DNA of 64,000 nucleotides from Mucilaginibacter segetis (lineage in GTDB: Bacteria; Bacteroidota; Bacteroidia; Sphingobacteriales; Sphingobacteriaceae): the NCBI RefSeq assembly GCF_016522075.1, contig NZ_JAEHFW010000001.1:1488001-1552000 (forward strand). The letters are read 5' to 3'. Shown piece after piece: positions 9,472 to 19,106 of the stretch. The notes beneath the pieces are model-generated. The model saw only the letters and a program-made list of their open reading frames with translations, did not search any database and was not told the origin of the DNA. The translations under genes and the position numbers were made by a program. Within the stretch, counting starts at the first letter, position 1, and each line of letters opens with the position of its first letter.

Positions 9472-9504
9472 AAAAGGTGTCCTATGTTTTACAGGACACC
9501 TTTT
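9472..9504 (+). terminator. Bidirectional terminator between luxR-like gene and rseP
   Basis: A 12-bp perfect stem, AAAAGGTGTCCT (9472-9483) with AGGACACCTTTT (9493-9504), and a 9-base loop. A/T runs flank both sides, so it can serve the plus-strand HTH gene and the minus-strand rseP operon, whose stop codon is 17 bases away. Confidence 0.85.
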
Positions 9505-9521
9505 ATATTTTATAAGTAATA

Positions 9522-10853
9522 CTATTTTTTTGTGAATTGTTTAATAATATCGTTACCGAAGGCAAACACCATCAGAGATATTAACAAAACAAAACCAACT
9601 ATTTGTGCACGTTCCAAAAATTTATCACTCAATGGTTTGCCTTTTATCATCTCAATAAGCAAAAACAGGGTATGACCACCATCCAAACCTGGTATAGGTA
9701 GTAAGTTTGTTAAGGCTAATACCATAGAGAGGAAGCCCACAAGACTCCAAAAACGGATCCAGTCAACATGGCTGCCAAACATTACGGCTATACCTATGGG
9801 ACTTGATATAGCTTTACGAGCTTTTACCTGCCCTGTAAATATTTTACCTATCCCTTTAGCGTTGTCCACAAACATGCCCCAGGCACGGGAAGCACCTACA
9901 GGTAACGAGCCAAAAAATCCGTATTGTATTGTTTTCTCTTCCGGCAGATCCGCCTTTGGTGTAAATCCTAATATGCCATCTGCACTTATATGGGCGTTAA
10001 CCATCATCAGGCTATCATCGCGCTTAACGGAAAGCTGCACCTCTTTATTTTTATTTTCGCGTAACTGATTTTGCATTTGGTCAAAAAATGTAACCTTATG
10101 CCCGTTTACTGCTAAAATACTGTCACCTTTTTTCAGACCAGCCTCTTTTGCTCCGCCGGTTGGCGCAATAGAATCAACAGCGAAAGTGGTGCGGGGTAAC
10201 CTGCTTATAAATTCTTCAATGCCATAATCCGACAGATCATTTAATATAGTAGGAGGTACTTTGATATCTAATTTGCGATCTCCGCGTTGTACGTTCAATA
10301 CGGTTTTATCTAATAATACCTTCGAGCTGGTAAGATCCTCAAAACGCTCTACAGGTTTGCCATTTACGGCATATATCCTGTCGCCTGGTTTAAGACCCAT
10401 TTTTTGGCCGATAACGCCGGGAACTATACCGTATTTAATATCGGCATTCGGTGTATAGGTTTCACCATATTTTAAAGTAAGCATCCAAAATATGAATATG
10501 CCCACAATAATATTAACTATAATACCACCCAGCATTACTATTAAACGCTGCCATGCCGGTTTTGAACGGAACTCCCACGGTTGTGGCGGACCGGCAAGCT
10601 GATCGGTATCCATTGATTCGTCGATCATGCCGGATATTTTTACGTAACCACCTAGAGGCAGCCAGCCAATGCCATATTCAACACCCTTATAATTAAATTT
10701 AAAAAGGCTGAAATTCCAGGCATCAAAGAAAAGGTAAAACTTCTCAACTTTTATTCCGAAAGCGCGGGCCGCTAAAAAATGCCCGAACTCATGCAGTATC
10801 ACTAAAATTGAAAGACCCAGTATTAACTGGCCCGCCATTATCAATATATCCAT
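9522..10853 (-). CDS. rseP: RIP site-2 metalloprotease RseP
   Basis: 443 residues. Intramembrane zinc protease that cleaves membrane-bound anti-sigma factors and leftover signal peptides. The zinc motif HEFGH lies at residues 21-25 inside the first membrane helix, and the second active-site motif PIPGLDGGH is near residue 390. Two PDZ domains (about 125-200 and 215-300) carry GLKPGDRIYAVNGKPV and GLKKGDSILAVNGHKV. It follows dxr with a 20-base gap; dxr-rseP pairing is common in bacteria. Its anti-sigma substrate is not encoded in this window. Confidence 0.95.
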   Translation of the reverse strand: MDILIMAGQLILGLSILVILHEFGHFLAARAFGIKVEKFYLFFDAWNFSLFKFNYKGVEYGIGWLPLGGYVKISGMIDESMDTDQLAGPPQPWEFRSKPAWQRLIVMLGGIIVNIIVGIFIFWMLTLKYGETYTPNADIKYGIVPGVIGQKMGLKPGDRIYAVNGKPVERFEDLTSSKVLLDKTVLNVQRGDRKLDIKVPPTILNDLSDYGIEEFISRLPRTTFAVDSIAPTGGAKEAGLKKGDSILAVNGHKVTFFDQMQNQLRENKNKEVQLSVKRDDSLMMVNAHISADGILGFTPKADLPEEKTIQYGFFGSLPVGASRAWGMFVDNAKGIGKIFTGQVKARKAISSPIGIAVMFGSHVDWIRFWSLVGFLSMVLALTNLLPIPGLDGGHTLFLLIEMIKGKPLSDKFLERAQIVGFVLLISLMVFAFGNDIIKQFTKK

Positions 10854-10873
10854 TCTTTATATTTCTCTCTGTA

Positions 10874-12082
10874 CTAAGATTGTAATGCCTTTAACGGCAT
10901 TTGCTTAATTAAATTTTGCGCAAATATGCGTGTTTCTTTATCAGTATTCAAATAGTCGTTTAACGACGGGTTTTTTATGTAATCTATTTTGTGCATGCAT
11001 GTTTCAATAATGTCACTCATTGCCAAAAAAGTGGTTTGATTGTTTAGGAATGCGGCCACAGCAATTTCATTTGCAGCATTAATTATGCAGGGCATATTTC
11101 CGCCTTTATCTAAAGCCGTAAAAGCAAGGCCTAAGTTTCGAAACGTTTGTATGTCAGCTTTTTCGAATGTAAGGTTAGGGTGGTCAGTAAAATTGAAACG
11201 CTTGAATTTGTTTTTCACCCGGCCCGGATAAGTTAAAGCATATTGTATGGGTAACTTCATATCGGGCAAACCCATTTGTGCTTTTATTGATCCATCCTCA
11301 AACTGTACCATGGAATGGATAATAGATTGTGGATGTACAATTACCTCTATCTGGTTAGATTCTAAACCGAAGAGCCATTTAGCTTCAATTACCTCAAGCC
11401 CTTTATTCATTAACGATGCGGAATCAATAGTTATTTTGGCTCCCATTACCCAGTTAGGATGTTTAAGGGCATGTTCGCGTTTTACGGTTGTTAAAAAATC
11501 GCGGGTTTTACCTCTGAACGGCCCTCCTGATGCCGTTAATATTATTTTTTCGATAGTATTGTGATGTTCACCTGCGAGGCATTGAAAAATGGCAGAATGC
11601 TCACTGTCAACTGGTAAAATATTTACTTTATTTTCTTTAGCCAAAGTGGTAACCAGTTCGCCGGCCACTACCAGGGTTTCTTTATTAGCTAAGGCTATGT
11701 CCTTACCCGCTTTAATAGCATTTATAGTCGGCTCCAGCCCGGCAAACCCAACCATGGCGGTTAATACTATGTGTATGTCGGGCAAGGTCACCATTTCCTT
11801 TATAGACTCATAACCTGCCAAAACCGTTACAGGCAAATGCGAAAGTGCTTCTTTTATTTGCTGATATTTACTTTCATCGCAAATAATAACATATCGAGGG
11901 ACAAATTCGAGCGCTTGTTTTATCAATAGCTCGGCATTGGAGTGGGCAGTTAGCATAAACGCTCGAAACAGCCCCGGATTATCTTTAATAACCTCGAGCG
12001 TTTGCGTACCGATGCTGCCCGTTGAGCCGAGGATGGCTATGTTTTTTACGGCGGTATATTGTATGGTCTTATTATTTATCAA
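10874..12082 (-). CDS. dxr: 1-deoxy-D-xylulose 5-phosphate reductoisomerase
   Basis: Second step of the MEP isoprenoid pathway: NADPH-dependent conversion of DXP to MEP in the cytoplasm. The NADPH loop GSTGSIGTQTL is near residues 19-29. Metal and substrate motifs DSEHSAIFQ, ASGGPF, HPNWVMGAKITIDSASLMNKG and EVIEAKWLF are all intact. 402 residues is full length. The start is a TTG at 12082: no ATG or GTG lies between it and the first beta strand, and an in-frame TAA lies just upstream. It is followed by rseP at 20 bases. Confidence 0.95.
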   Translation of the reverse strand: MINNKTIQYTAVKNIAILGSTGSIGTQTLEVIKDNPGLFRAFMLTAHSNAELLIKQALEFVPRYVIICDESKYQQIKEALSHLPVTVLAGYESIKEMVTLPDIHIVLTAMVGFAGLEPTINAIKAGKDIALANKETLVVAGELVTTLAKENKVNILPVDSEHSAIFQCLAGEHHNTIEKIILTASGGPFRGKTRDFLTTVKREHALKHPNWVMGAKITIDSASLMNKGLEVIEAKWLFGLESNQIEVIVHPQSIIHSMVQFEDGSIKAQMGLPDMKLPIQYALTYPGRVKNKFKRFNFTDHPNLTFEKADIQTFRNLGLAFTALDKGGNMPCIINAANEIAVAAFLNNQTTFLAMSDIIETCMHKIDYIKNPSLNDYLNTDKETRIFAQNLIKQMPLKALQS

Positions 12083-12118
12083 ATGATGTAATATTTATAT
12101 ATATTATTATACGTTTTG

Positions 12119-13618
12119 TTAACTAACGTATTCTTTTAACTCATCCGCAATTTTCCTGTCGTTTGAAAGTCGCGGTACTTTATTTTGCCCGCCAAGCTTT
12201 CCCTGGCTTCGCATATAATTTATAAAGGTATCTTTTTTTAAATTCCGGATGATTAAAGGCCTTAAAATGTTACCTTCTATAAGGTCGGAATAGTAGATAT
12301 TCTTTTTTTGTAACGCCTTATCTACTTTTAAGGCAAAGGCCGGTACGTCTGCAGGTGGTTTTCCAAATTCAATGAACCATTCATGATAGGGTAATTCATT
12401 TTTTTCAGGATTTACCTGTGGCGCCACGGTGAACTCTATTATGTCAACGTGTTCTTCGGCGGCAACATTCATGAGTGCCTGTTCAACCTCTTCCCCAATT
12501 ACATGCTCCCCAAAGGCTGATATATAATGCTTTATGCGGCCCGTTACGGTTATTCTGTACGGATCTTTTGATACAAACTTTATCGTGTCGCCTAAGCTAT
12601 AACCCCAAAGTCCGGCATTTGTATTTAATATAAGTGCATAGTTTTTATTAAGCTCAACATCCTTTAGGTTGATGCGGGTTGGTTGTTCGTTAAAATACTC
12701 ATCGGACGGAATAAATTCGTAAAATATACCCGAATCCACCATTAACAAAAGCCCTTTTTCTTTTTGGGAGTCCTGGAACGCGATGAACCCTTCTGATGCC
12801 GGATAAGTTTCTATGGAATCGATCTTCGCGCCAATGCTTTCCTCCATACGCGCTCGGTAAGGCTCGTAGTTTACCCCGCCGTGAACAAATAGTTTAAAAT
12901 TCGGGAATATGTCTTTTATTCTTTTACCATCTGAAACGGCAGATAACCTGTCAAAATACATTTGGCACCATGGTGGAATACCTGATATCAGGCGCATATC
13001 CTGGTTTACTGTTTCCTTTACTACGGCATCAACCTTTTGCTCCCAGTCTTCAATACAATTAGTGGTGTATGTGGGAAGCCTGTTTTTTTGCAGGTAAGCA
13101 GGCACATGGTGAGCAACTATACCTGAGAGTCTCCCTGTGGCGATGCCGGCTTTTTCGTCCATCACCGGGCTGCCCTGCAAAAATATCATTTTACCATCCA
13201 CAAACTCCGCATTACCGGTTTCGTGAATGTAACTAAGCAGCGCGTTACGAGCTGCTTTAATATGCTCGGGCATGCTTTGTTTAGAGATAGGAATATATTT
13301 TACTCCGGAGGTAGTGCCCGATGTTTTTGCAAGATACGCGGGCTTGCCGGGCCATAATACATCGGCTTCTCCTTTGCTAACTCGTTCAATATAAGGGCGC
13401 AGCTCTTCATAATCCCGAACAGGAACCCGCTTTTTAAAATCCTCGTAATTATTAATAGAATAGAATTGATGGTCGCGGCCAAAGGCAGTGTTTTTTGCCT
13501 GATATATAAGATCGCTGAAGGTATTTTGCTGTAAACCCAAAGCATTTCTACGAACCTGGTTAAGCTGCCGGTTTACAAAAAAAGCGAATATTTTACTGAG
13601 TGATGATTTTAACCCCAT
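12119..13618 (-). CDS. GH3 auxin-responsive-promoter family acyl-adenylating enzyme
   Basis: 499 residues from the ATG at 13618. The ATP loop AKTSGTTSGVKYIP near residues 98-111, the YPASEGF segment and LGDTIKF are the hallmarks of the GH3 family of the ANL superfamily, which in plants adenylates acids such as jasmonate and auxin and joins them to amino acids. Bacterial homologues are frequent in Bacteroidota, but their substrates are mostly not established. The frame extends 11 codons further upstream into the preceding gene. The chosen ATG is one base past the preceding stop codon, so the two are probably co-transcribed. Confidence 0.87.
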   Translation of the reverse strand: MGLKSSLSKIFAFFVNRQLNQVRRNALGLQQNTFSDLIYQAKNTAFGRDHQFYSINNYEDFKKRVPVRDYEELRPYIERVSKGEADVLWPGKPAYLAKTSGTTSGVKYIPISKQSMPEHIKAARNALLSYIHETGNAEFVDGKMIFLQGSPVMDEKAGIATGRLSGIVAHHVPAYLQKNRLPTYTTNCIEDWEQKVDAVVKETVNQDMRLISGIPPWCQMYFDRLSAVSDGKRIKDIFPNFKLFVHGGVNYEPYRARMEESIGAKIDSIETYPASEGFIAFQDSQKEKGLLLMVDSGIFYEFIPSDEYFNEQPTRINLKDVELNKNYALILNTNAGLWGYSLGDTIKFVSKDPYRITVTGRIKHYISAFGEHVIGEEVEQALMNVAAEEHVDIIEFTVAPQVNPEKNELPYHEWFIEFGKPPADVPAFALKVDKALQKKNIYYSDLIEGNILRPLIIRNLKKDTFINYMRSQGKLGGQNKVPRLSNDRKIADELKEYVS

Positions 13619-13619
13619 T

Positions 13620-14348
13620 TTAAGTAGTTTCGGCAATATCGTCATCAACATCTAAATGACTGTAAACCAATTTGCGATATGTAACCGCCAATATTATATT
13701 TACAAAGGGATAGGTGAAAAGAATGGTTAAGGAAATAAGCGGATAATACTGAGCTGCAATTGCCGGTAATGCTATAAAAAATAATATGACTATCAATATG
13801 GTAATAACCTTAAATATATATCCTTTAGTAAGTTGAAAACTTTGTTTTAAGGATTCAATGGGCCCGGAAGCGTCATCAACAATAAAAGTATTAAAAAACA
13901 TACCCCTTAAGGCCAAATATAGCCCTGTAAATCCGGCTAATACCTCCACCGCAAATTGTACATCCTCGTATTCTTCTAATTTATCAACTATAATAGTTAA
14001 GTTGGTAACTATAAAAGCTATTATAAAAACCACAACCAAATAACTCATTACCATTTTAAAACCAGGTAGTACCTGCGAAAATTCAAACTCATAATATTCA
14101 CTGTCAATAAGAGTAAATATTAATTTATATAAACCAAGGGTAGTGTAAGCCTGTACTAAAATTAATAAAAAGGCCACCACCATTTTACCCGCAAACTCTT
14201 CTGGTGCAAAAATAAATTGTATAACACCTGTTAGTATCGACAATAGCACGAAGGCTATAGCCGAATAAACTATAATGGTTATAAAATTCTTTTTAAAAAT
14301 ATCCCACGAAGTTTTAATCGTTTCCGCAACAGAAAATGGGTGGTACAT
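13620..14348 (-). CDS. Six-helix integral membrane protein of unknown role
   Basis: 242 residues, almost entirely hydrophobic, with about six membrane helices and a conserved-looking N-terminus (PFSVAETIKTSWDIFKKNFI) that resembles the membrane domain of glycerophosphodiester phosphodiesterase-like and DUF975-type proteins. No catalytic residues can be named. The C-terminus is acidic (DVDDDIAETT). It lies between a glycosyltransferase and the GH3 enzyme in a minus-strand run with gaps of 9 bases upstream and one base downstream, which suggests an operon. The function is not known. Confidence 0.72.
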   Translation of the reverse strand: MYHPFSVAETIKTSWDIFKKNFITIIVYSAIAFVLLSILTGVIQFIFAPEEFAGKMVVAFLLILVQAYTTLGLYKLIFTLIDSEYYEFEFSQVLPGFKMVMSYLVVVFIIAFIVTNLTIIVDKLEEYEDVQFAVEVLAGFTGLYLALRGMFFNTFIVDDASGPIESLKQSFQLTKGYIFKVITILIVILFFIALPAIAAQYYPLISLTILFTYPFVNIILAVTYRKLVYSHLDVDDDIAETT

Positions 14349-14357
14349 ATAATGCTA

Positions 14358-15326
14358 TTATGATCTTTTTAACACAACCCGCTTCCAAAAATCCTGTATA
14401 AATCCTAACCCGTAGGCTATCAGTTGAGTTAAGGCAGCAATAACGCTCAAAAATGCGATTTTTACTGATTTGTTTTTAAACAGCGAGTGAAAAAATATTA
14501 ACAATATATAAACAACTGATAAGCCGTTGCAAAGTTTTGCAATGGGCCACCGGGCAATGTTGGTAACTACCGTAAACACAAGCCATAAAGTAAAAGCTGC
14601 CGGAAAAAAATGTACCGCCTTTAACTGATCAGGAAAAAATTTATAAATATTAATGCGTGCCCTGCCAAAAAAATGTAACTGCTTAAAAAACTTAACAAAA
14701 TCTGTACGGCGTTTGTGATACACTATAGCTTCGGGTATCAATCCTATTTTAAAACCCGATGAATGTATGCGTATGCTATACTCAATATCTTCGCCAAGGC
14801 GGGTTATTATAAATCCTCCGGCTTTTTCCCAAACCTGCCGTGATACACCCATATTAAAACTACGTGGATGAAATTGCCCAATGCCCTTTTTGTTGCCTCT
14901 TATACCTCCGGTAGTAAAAGGCGATGTCATGGAATAGCTGATGGCTTTTTGAATGGGAGTGAAGGAGTGATGTGCACCGTCGGGACCACCGTAAGCATCT
15001 AACCAGCAATTATTAAGTGAATTATTTACTATTTGCAAATAATTCTCCGGTATAAGGCAGTCTGAGTCAAATATGATAAAATAATCGCCTTTTGCCCGTT
15101 CAAAGCCATAGTTACGTGTAAATCCCTGGCCCTCGTTCTCTTTTACAAAATAGCGGATATTTAACCGGTCGGCAAAACTGTTAACAATTGTTTCTGCAGA
15201 ATCGTTAGAGCCATCTTCAATTACCAATACCTCAAATTGCCTGTAGGTTTGCAGCGTTAAAGTATTAAGTAGTTCGCTGATCTCCTGCGGGCGGTTATAT
15301 AGAGGTATGATGATAGAAAAAAACAT
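14358..15326 (-). CDS. Glycosyltransferase family 2 with C-terminal membrane helices
   Basis: 322 residues. The GT-A catalytic domain has PLYNRPQEI, VIEDGSNDS and the metal-binding FDSDC motif near residue 90, followed by an acceptor-side LGEDIEYSIRI. Two or three hydrophobic helices close the protein (from about residue 245), so it acts at the inner membrane. It belongs to the large group of GT2 enzymes that build surface polysaccharides or lipid-linked sugars; donor and acceptor are unknown. It is followed by the six-helix membrane protein at 9 bases. Confidence 0.85.
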   Translation of the reverse strand: MFFSIIIPLYNRPQEISELLNTLTLQTYRQFEVLVIEDGSNDSAETIVNSFADRLNIRYFVKENEGQGFTRNYGFERAKGDYFIIFDSDCLIPENYLQIVNNSLNNCWLDAYGGPDGAHHSFTPIQKAISYSMTSPFTTGGIRGNKKGIGQFHPRSFNMGVSRQVWEKAGGFIITRLGEDIEYSIRIHSSGFKIGLIPEAIVYHKRRTDFVKFFKQLHFFGRARINIYKFFPDQLKAVHFFPAAFTLWLVFTVVTNIARWPIAKLCNGLSVVYILLIFFHSLFKNKSVKIAFLSVIAALTQLIAYGLGFIQDFWKRVVLKRS

Positions 15327-15403
15327 GTATGCTTTTTAGGTATTACTAATTTTAAAGAATTAAAAATATTACCAATGGTTAAACAATCGCATTTGGCGGA
15401 TCC

Positions 15404-16354
15404 TTAAATTGTTTCTTCGATCTGATATTTGTTTCGTTCACTTGCGCTCCGGGCAACTAATTCTGCAACAAATCCTGTCAAAAATAATTGTGAGCCTAAT
15501 ATAATAGCTACAAGTGCAAAATAAAATAACGGGTTATCAGTAGGTTGGCGGGGTATTACATGATGCGAAAGATCGTAAAGTTTTTCAGCGATGAGATAAA
15601 TGGCTAAAATCATACCTGTAAAAAAGCTAAGTGTCCCCATCGAGCCAAAAAAGTGCATAGGGCGTTTGCCAAACTTACCCACAAAAAATATAGAAAGCAG
15701 ATCCAAAAAGCCATTTACAAAGCGGCTCATGCCAAATTTGGTTTTACCGTATTTACGCGGACGGTGCTCAACTACCTGTTCGCCAATTTTAATAAATCCA
15801 GCCCATTTAGCTAATACAGGTATATAACGGTGCATTTCACCATATACCTCTATGTTTTTCACTACAGCTTTACGGTAAGCTTTTAATCCGCAGTTAAAAT
15901 CATGCAGATTATGTATGCCGCTCATTTTACGGGTTGCGGAATTGAATAATTTTGTAGGAATGGTTTTGCTTAAAGGGTCGTAGCGTTTGGCTTTCCAGCC
16001 CGATACCAGATCGTATTTATCTTCGGTTATACGTCTGTATAAATGCGGTATCTCGTCGGGGCTGTCCTGCAGATCGGCATCCATCGTAATAATCACATTA
16101 CCTTTGGCAGCTTCAAATCCTGTGTTCAAAGCAGCAGATTTGCCATAATTGCGCCTAAACTTAATTCCTTTTATAAAAGGGTTACCCTCTTTTAGTTTCA
16201 CAATCATATCCCATGATCCGTCGGTACTGCCATCATCAACTAAAATAATCTCATAGGAGTAGTTGTTCTCGCTCATTACACGGCTTATCCATGAGGTAAG
16301 CTCCGGTAATGATTCAACTTCATCGTAAAGTGGTACTACAACAGATATATCCAT
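15404..16354 (-). CDS. Polyprenyl-phosphate glycosyltransferase, GtrB/DPM1-like
   Basis: 316 residues. An N-terminal GT2 domain starts VVVPLYDEVESLPEL and contains VDDGSTDGSW, the DADLQDSP metal site near residue 91 and RRNYGKSAALNTGF. Two C-terminal helices (about 228-255 and 268-295) match the GtrB/DpmI-type membrane enzymes that transfer a sugar from a nucleotide donor to undecaprenyl phosphate at the cytoplasmic face. The length and motif set are standard. It stands 77 bases upstream of the next minus-strand transferase, perhaps as the first gene of the operon reaching to the GH3 gene. Confidence 0.87.
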   Translation of the reverse strand: MDISVVVPLYDEVESLPELTSWISRVMSENNYSYEIILVDDGSTDGSWDMIVKLKEGNPFIKGIKFRRNYGKSAALNTGFEAAKGNVIITMDADLQDSPDEIPHLYRRITEDKYDLVSGWKAKRYDPLSKTIPTKLFNSATRKMSGIHNLHDFNCGLKAYRKAVVKNIEVYGEMHRYIPVLAKWAGFIKIGEQVVEHRPRKYGKTKFGMSRFVNGFLDLLSIFFVGKFGKRPMHFFGSMGTLSFFTGMILAIYLIAEKLYDLSHHVIPRQPTDNPLFYFALVAIILGSQLFLTGFVAELVARSASERNKYQIEETI

Positions 16355-16501
16355 TTATCAGGAAAAAAGAATATGCTTGGGTTAATTAACGCAATGCCTG
16401 CAAAAATATAAAAAACATGCAACCTTTAGCTAAGTTTAAAAATCCCGCTGCTCACTTTCCGGAAAATTAATATATTAGCTCGAAATCAATTTATTTCAAG
16501 T

Positions 16502-19105
16502 ATGAAAAGCCTCTATTCCATTGTCTTGCTTTTATTTATTGCAGGGTCTTTTACAGCTAATGCCCAAAATTCCGACAAATCTGCATCCAAATACGATCAG
16601 CATAAAGTATTTAATCCTCTTTTTTATCAGGGAAAAGGTAACGAATTCAGGTCAGCATCGGGTACGCCGGGCCCAAAATATTGGCAAAACCATGCTGACT
16701 ATAAAATAAATGTTACGCTTGATACTGCAGCACACCGTGTATCCGGCAGTGTACTCATAACTTATACCAACAACAGTCCGGATCCGCTTGATTTTCTGTG
16801 GCTGCAAACCGACCAAAATATTTACCGGGAAGATTCAAGAGCTCAGGCTACCAGTTCGGTAGAAGGCGGCCGATTTGTAAATACTTCATTCACAAAAGGC
16901 GACGAAATAAAATCAGTATCAGTGTTAAAAAACGGCAAAACTGAAAAAGCAGATTATCTGGTAACAGATACCCGTATGCAGATTAAATTGAAAGATACAT
17001 TACGGGCGGGCGGTAATAAAATTCAAATTAAGATAGACTACGCATTTGATATTCCTGTATACGGTACCGATAGGATGGGACGCTTAAACACCAAATACGG
17101 CTGGATATATGAATTAGCCCAATGGTATCCGCGCATGGAGGTTTACGATGATATAAGCGGCTGGAACACTATTCCTTATTTAGGATCATCGGAGTTTTAC
17201 CTGGAGTATGGTAATTTTGATTACAGCATTACCGCTCCTGCGGATTTGGTAGTTGTTGGCTCTGGCGAACTGCTTAACCCGCAGGAAGTGCTGACCGCCA
17301 CTCAAATTAAACGCCTGGCATTGGCTAAGGCGAGCGATAAAACCGTTTCTATAAAAGATAGTACCGAGGTTAAAAGTGGTAACGCACATCTTAACAAGCC
17401 GACGCTAACCTGGCACTTTTTCTGCAAAAATGCACGCGATGTATCATGGGCCGCATCAAAAGCATTTATTTGGGATGCAACTCGTATCAACCTATCTAAT
17501 GGAAAAAAATCACTGGCACAATCAGTGTATCCGGTTGAGAGCGCCGGGAACGAAGCCTGGGGACGCTCTACAGAATATGTAAAGAACGCCATTGAATTAT
17601 ATTCATCAAAATGGTTCGAATATACCTACCCGGTAGCTACCAATGTAGCTGGCAGGGTTGGGGGTATGGAGTATCCGGGTATTGTATTTTGCAGTTACCA
17701 AAGTCAGGGTGGTGGTTTATGGAATGTTACCAATCATGAATTCGGGCACAATTGGTTCCCGATGATTGTTGGATCAAACGAGCGGAAATATGCCTGGATG
17801 GACGAGGGTTTCAACACTTTTATAAATGATGTAGACACCAAGGAATTTAACAAAGGAGAATATTACGAAAAAACTGATGAGCAAAGCAATGCGCCTTCTA
17901 ATTTTAGCGAAGGGGCTGATGCTATAATGAATACGCCCGATGTGATTCAAACAGATAACCTGGGTGTATCGGCTTACAGGAAACCTGCCCTTGGCTTAAC
18001 TATCTTACGCGAACAGATCTTAGGTGAAAAGCGTTTCGATTTTGCCTTCCGCACCTATATTAAACGCTGGGCTTTTAAGCACCCTACACCCTGGGATTTT
18101 TTCCATAGTATGGATAATGCTGCAGGTGAGGATCTGAGCTGGTTTTGGAACGAATGGTTCCTTACCACCTGGAAACTTGATCAGGGAGTAAAAAGTATCA
18201 ATTATGTAGATGATGATCCTGCAAAAGGATCGCTTATTACTATTGAAAATAAGGAAGAGATGGCACTGCCTGTTACTGCACTTATAAAAGAAGAAAACGG
18301 GAAAACTGATACAGTAAAGTTACCTGCCGAAATATGGGAGCGTGGTGGCGTATGGACATTCTCTTATAAATCAACCTCAAAAATTCAATATGTAATACTT
18401 GACCCTGACCATGTGCTGCCGGATATTAATCCGGATAATAACAGTTTTAGTGGTATAATGGTGCCTGAGGGATACAGCGCAAAGAAAGTTATCGACAGTT
18501 ATTTGAATGCTATCGGCGGGGAGGATAAAGTAAAAGACGTAAAAGATATTACCGTAAAAGCTAATTCACAATTACAAGGGATAGGTATTGAAATGACAAC
18601 CAAAAGCAAAACACCTGATAAATATTTTGAGGATATTATAGCGCCGACTTATAAGGGTTTTGTAGTAGAAAATCTGGTAATTAATGGTGATAGTTTACGT
18701 ATTAAACAACTAAACAAAAGCGTGCCGGTTGATAGCGACGACAAAAAAGGAGCTATAGAAAGATACAAGACTTTCCCTGAACTGGATTATGGTAAGAGCG
18801 GCTATACAATGGAATTAGCCCCTAACTTGCAGGTTATTGATGGTAAACTCGCTTATTTAGTAACCGTTACCAATGCACAGGGTGTAAGGGTTAAAAACTA
18901 TTACGACCAAACAACGGGTTTGAAATTAAAGCGTATCACTGATGCCGAAGGCACAACCCCTACAATGTATGATGATTATCGGACAACTGCTTTTGGTATA
19001 AAAGTGCCTTATACTATTAAGATGAGTATAGTTGGTTATCCGGTTGAGTTTAAAGTGTCAGAAGTATCCGTAAATACTAACGTAAGTAATGACACCTTTA
19101 AATAA
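16502..19105 (+). CDS. Secreted M1-family metallopeptidase with extra C-terminal domain
   Basis: 867 residues with a signal peptide (about 1-21, ending TANAQ). It is a zinc aminopeptidase-type enzyme: GGMEYPG is the exopeptidase-like motif; HEFGH at 412-416 and Glu at 435 (in WMDEGFN) form the zinc site. From about residue 660 a second domain begins ([19 protein letters not shown]) that resembles the LolA-like C-terminal module attached to secreted peptidases in Bacteroidota. It probably acts in the periplasm on peptides. The next gene follows one base after the stop, so the pair is likely co-transcribed. Confidence 0.9.
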   Translation: MKSLYSIVLLLFIAGSFTANAQNSDKSASKYDQHKVFNPLFYQGKGNEFRSASGTPGPKYWQNHADYKINVTLDTAAHRVSGSVLITYTNNSPDPLDFLWLQTDQNIYREDSRAQATSSVEGGRFVNTSFTKGDEIKSVSVLKNGKTEKADYLVTDTRMQIKLKDTLRAGGNKIQIKIDYAFDIPVYGTDRMGRLNTKYGWIYELAQWYPRMEVYDDISGWNTIPYLGSSEFYLEYGNFDYSITAPADLVVVGSGELLNPQEVLTATQIKRLALAKASDKTVSIKDSTEVKSGNAHLNKPTLTWHFFCKNARDVSWAASKAFIWDATRINLSNGKKSLAQSVYPVESAGNEAWGRSTEYVKNAIELYSSKWFEYTYPVATNVAGRVGGMEYPGIVFCSYQSQGGGLWNVTNHEFGHNWFPMIVGSNERKYAWMDEGFNTFINDVDTKEFNKGEYYEKTDEQSNAPSNFSEGADAIMNTPDVIQTDNLGVSAYRKPALGLTILREQILGEKRFDFAFRTYIKRWAFKHPTPWDFFHSMDNAAGEDLSWFWNEWFLTTWKLDQGVKSINYVDDDPAKGSLITIENKEEMALPVTALIKEENGKTDTVKLPAEIWERGGVWTFSYKSTSKIQYVILDPDHVLPDINPDNNSFSGIMVPEGYSAKKVIDSYLNAIGGEDKVKDVKDITVKANSQLQGIGIEMTTKSKTPDKYFEDIIAPTYKGFVVENLVINGDSLRIKQLNKSVPVDSDDKKGAIERYKTFPELDYGKSGYTMELAPNLQVIDGKLAYLVTVTNAQGVRVKNYYDQTTGLKLKRITDAEGTTPTMYDDYRTTAFGIKVPYTIKMSIVGYPVEFKVSEVSVNTNVSNDTFK

Positions 19106-19106
19106 A

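Noticed and set aside
9369..9534. Short plus-strand frame from ATG 9369
   Set aside because: It runs through the terminator hairpin at 9472-9504 and over the end of rseP; no family resemblance.
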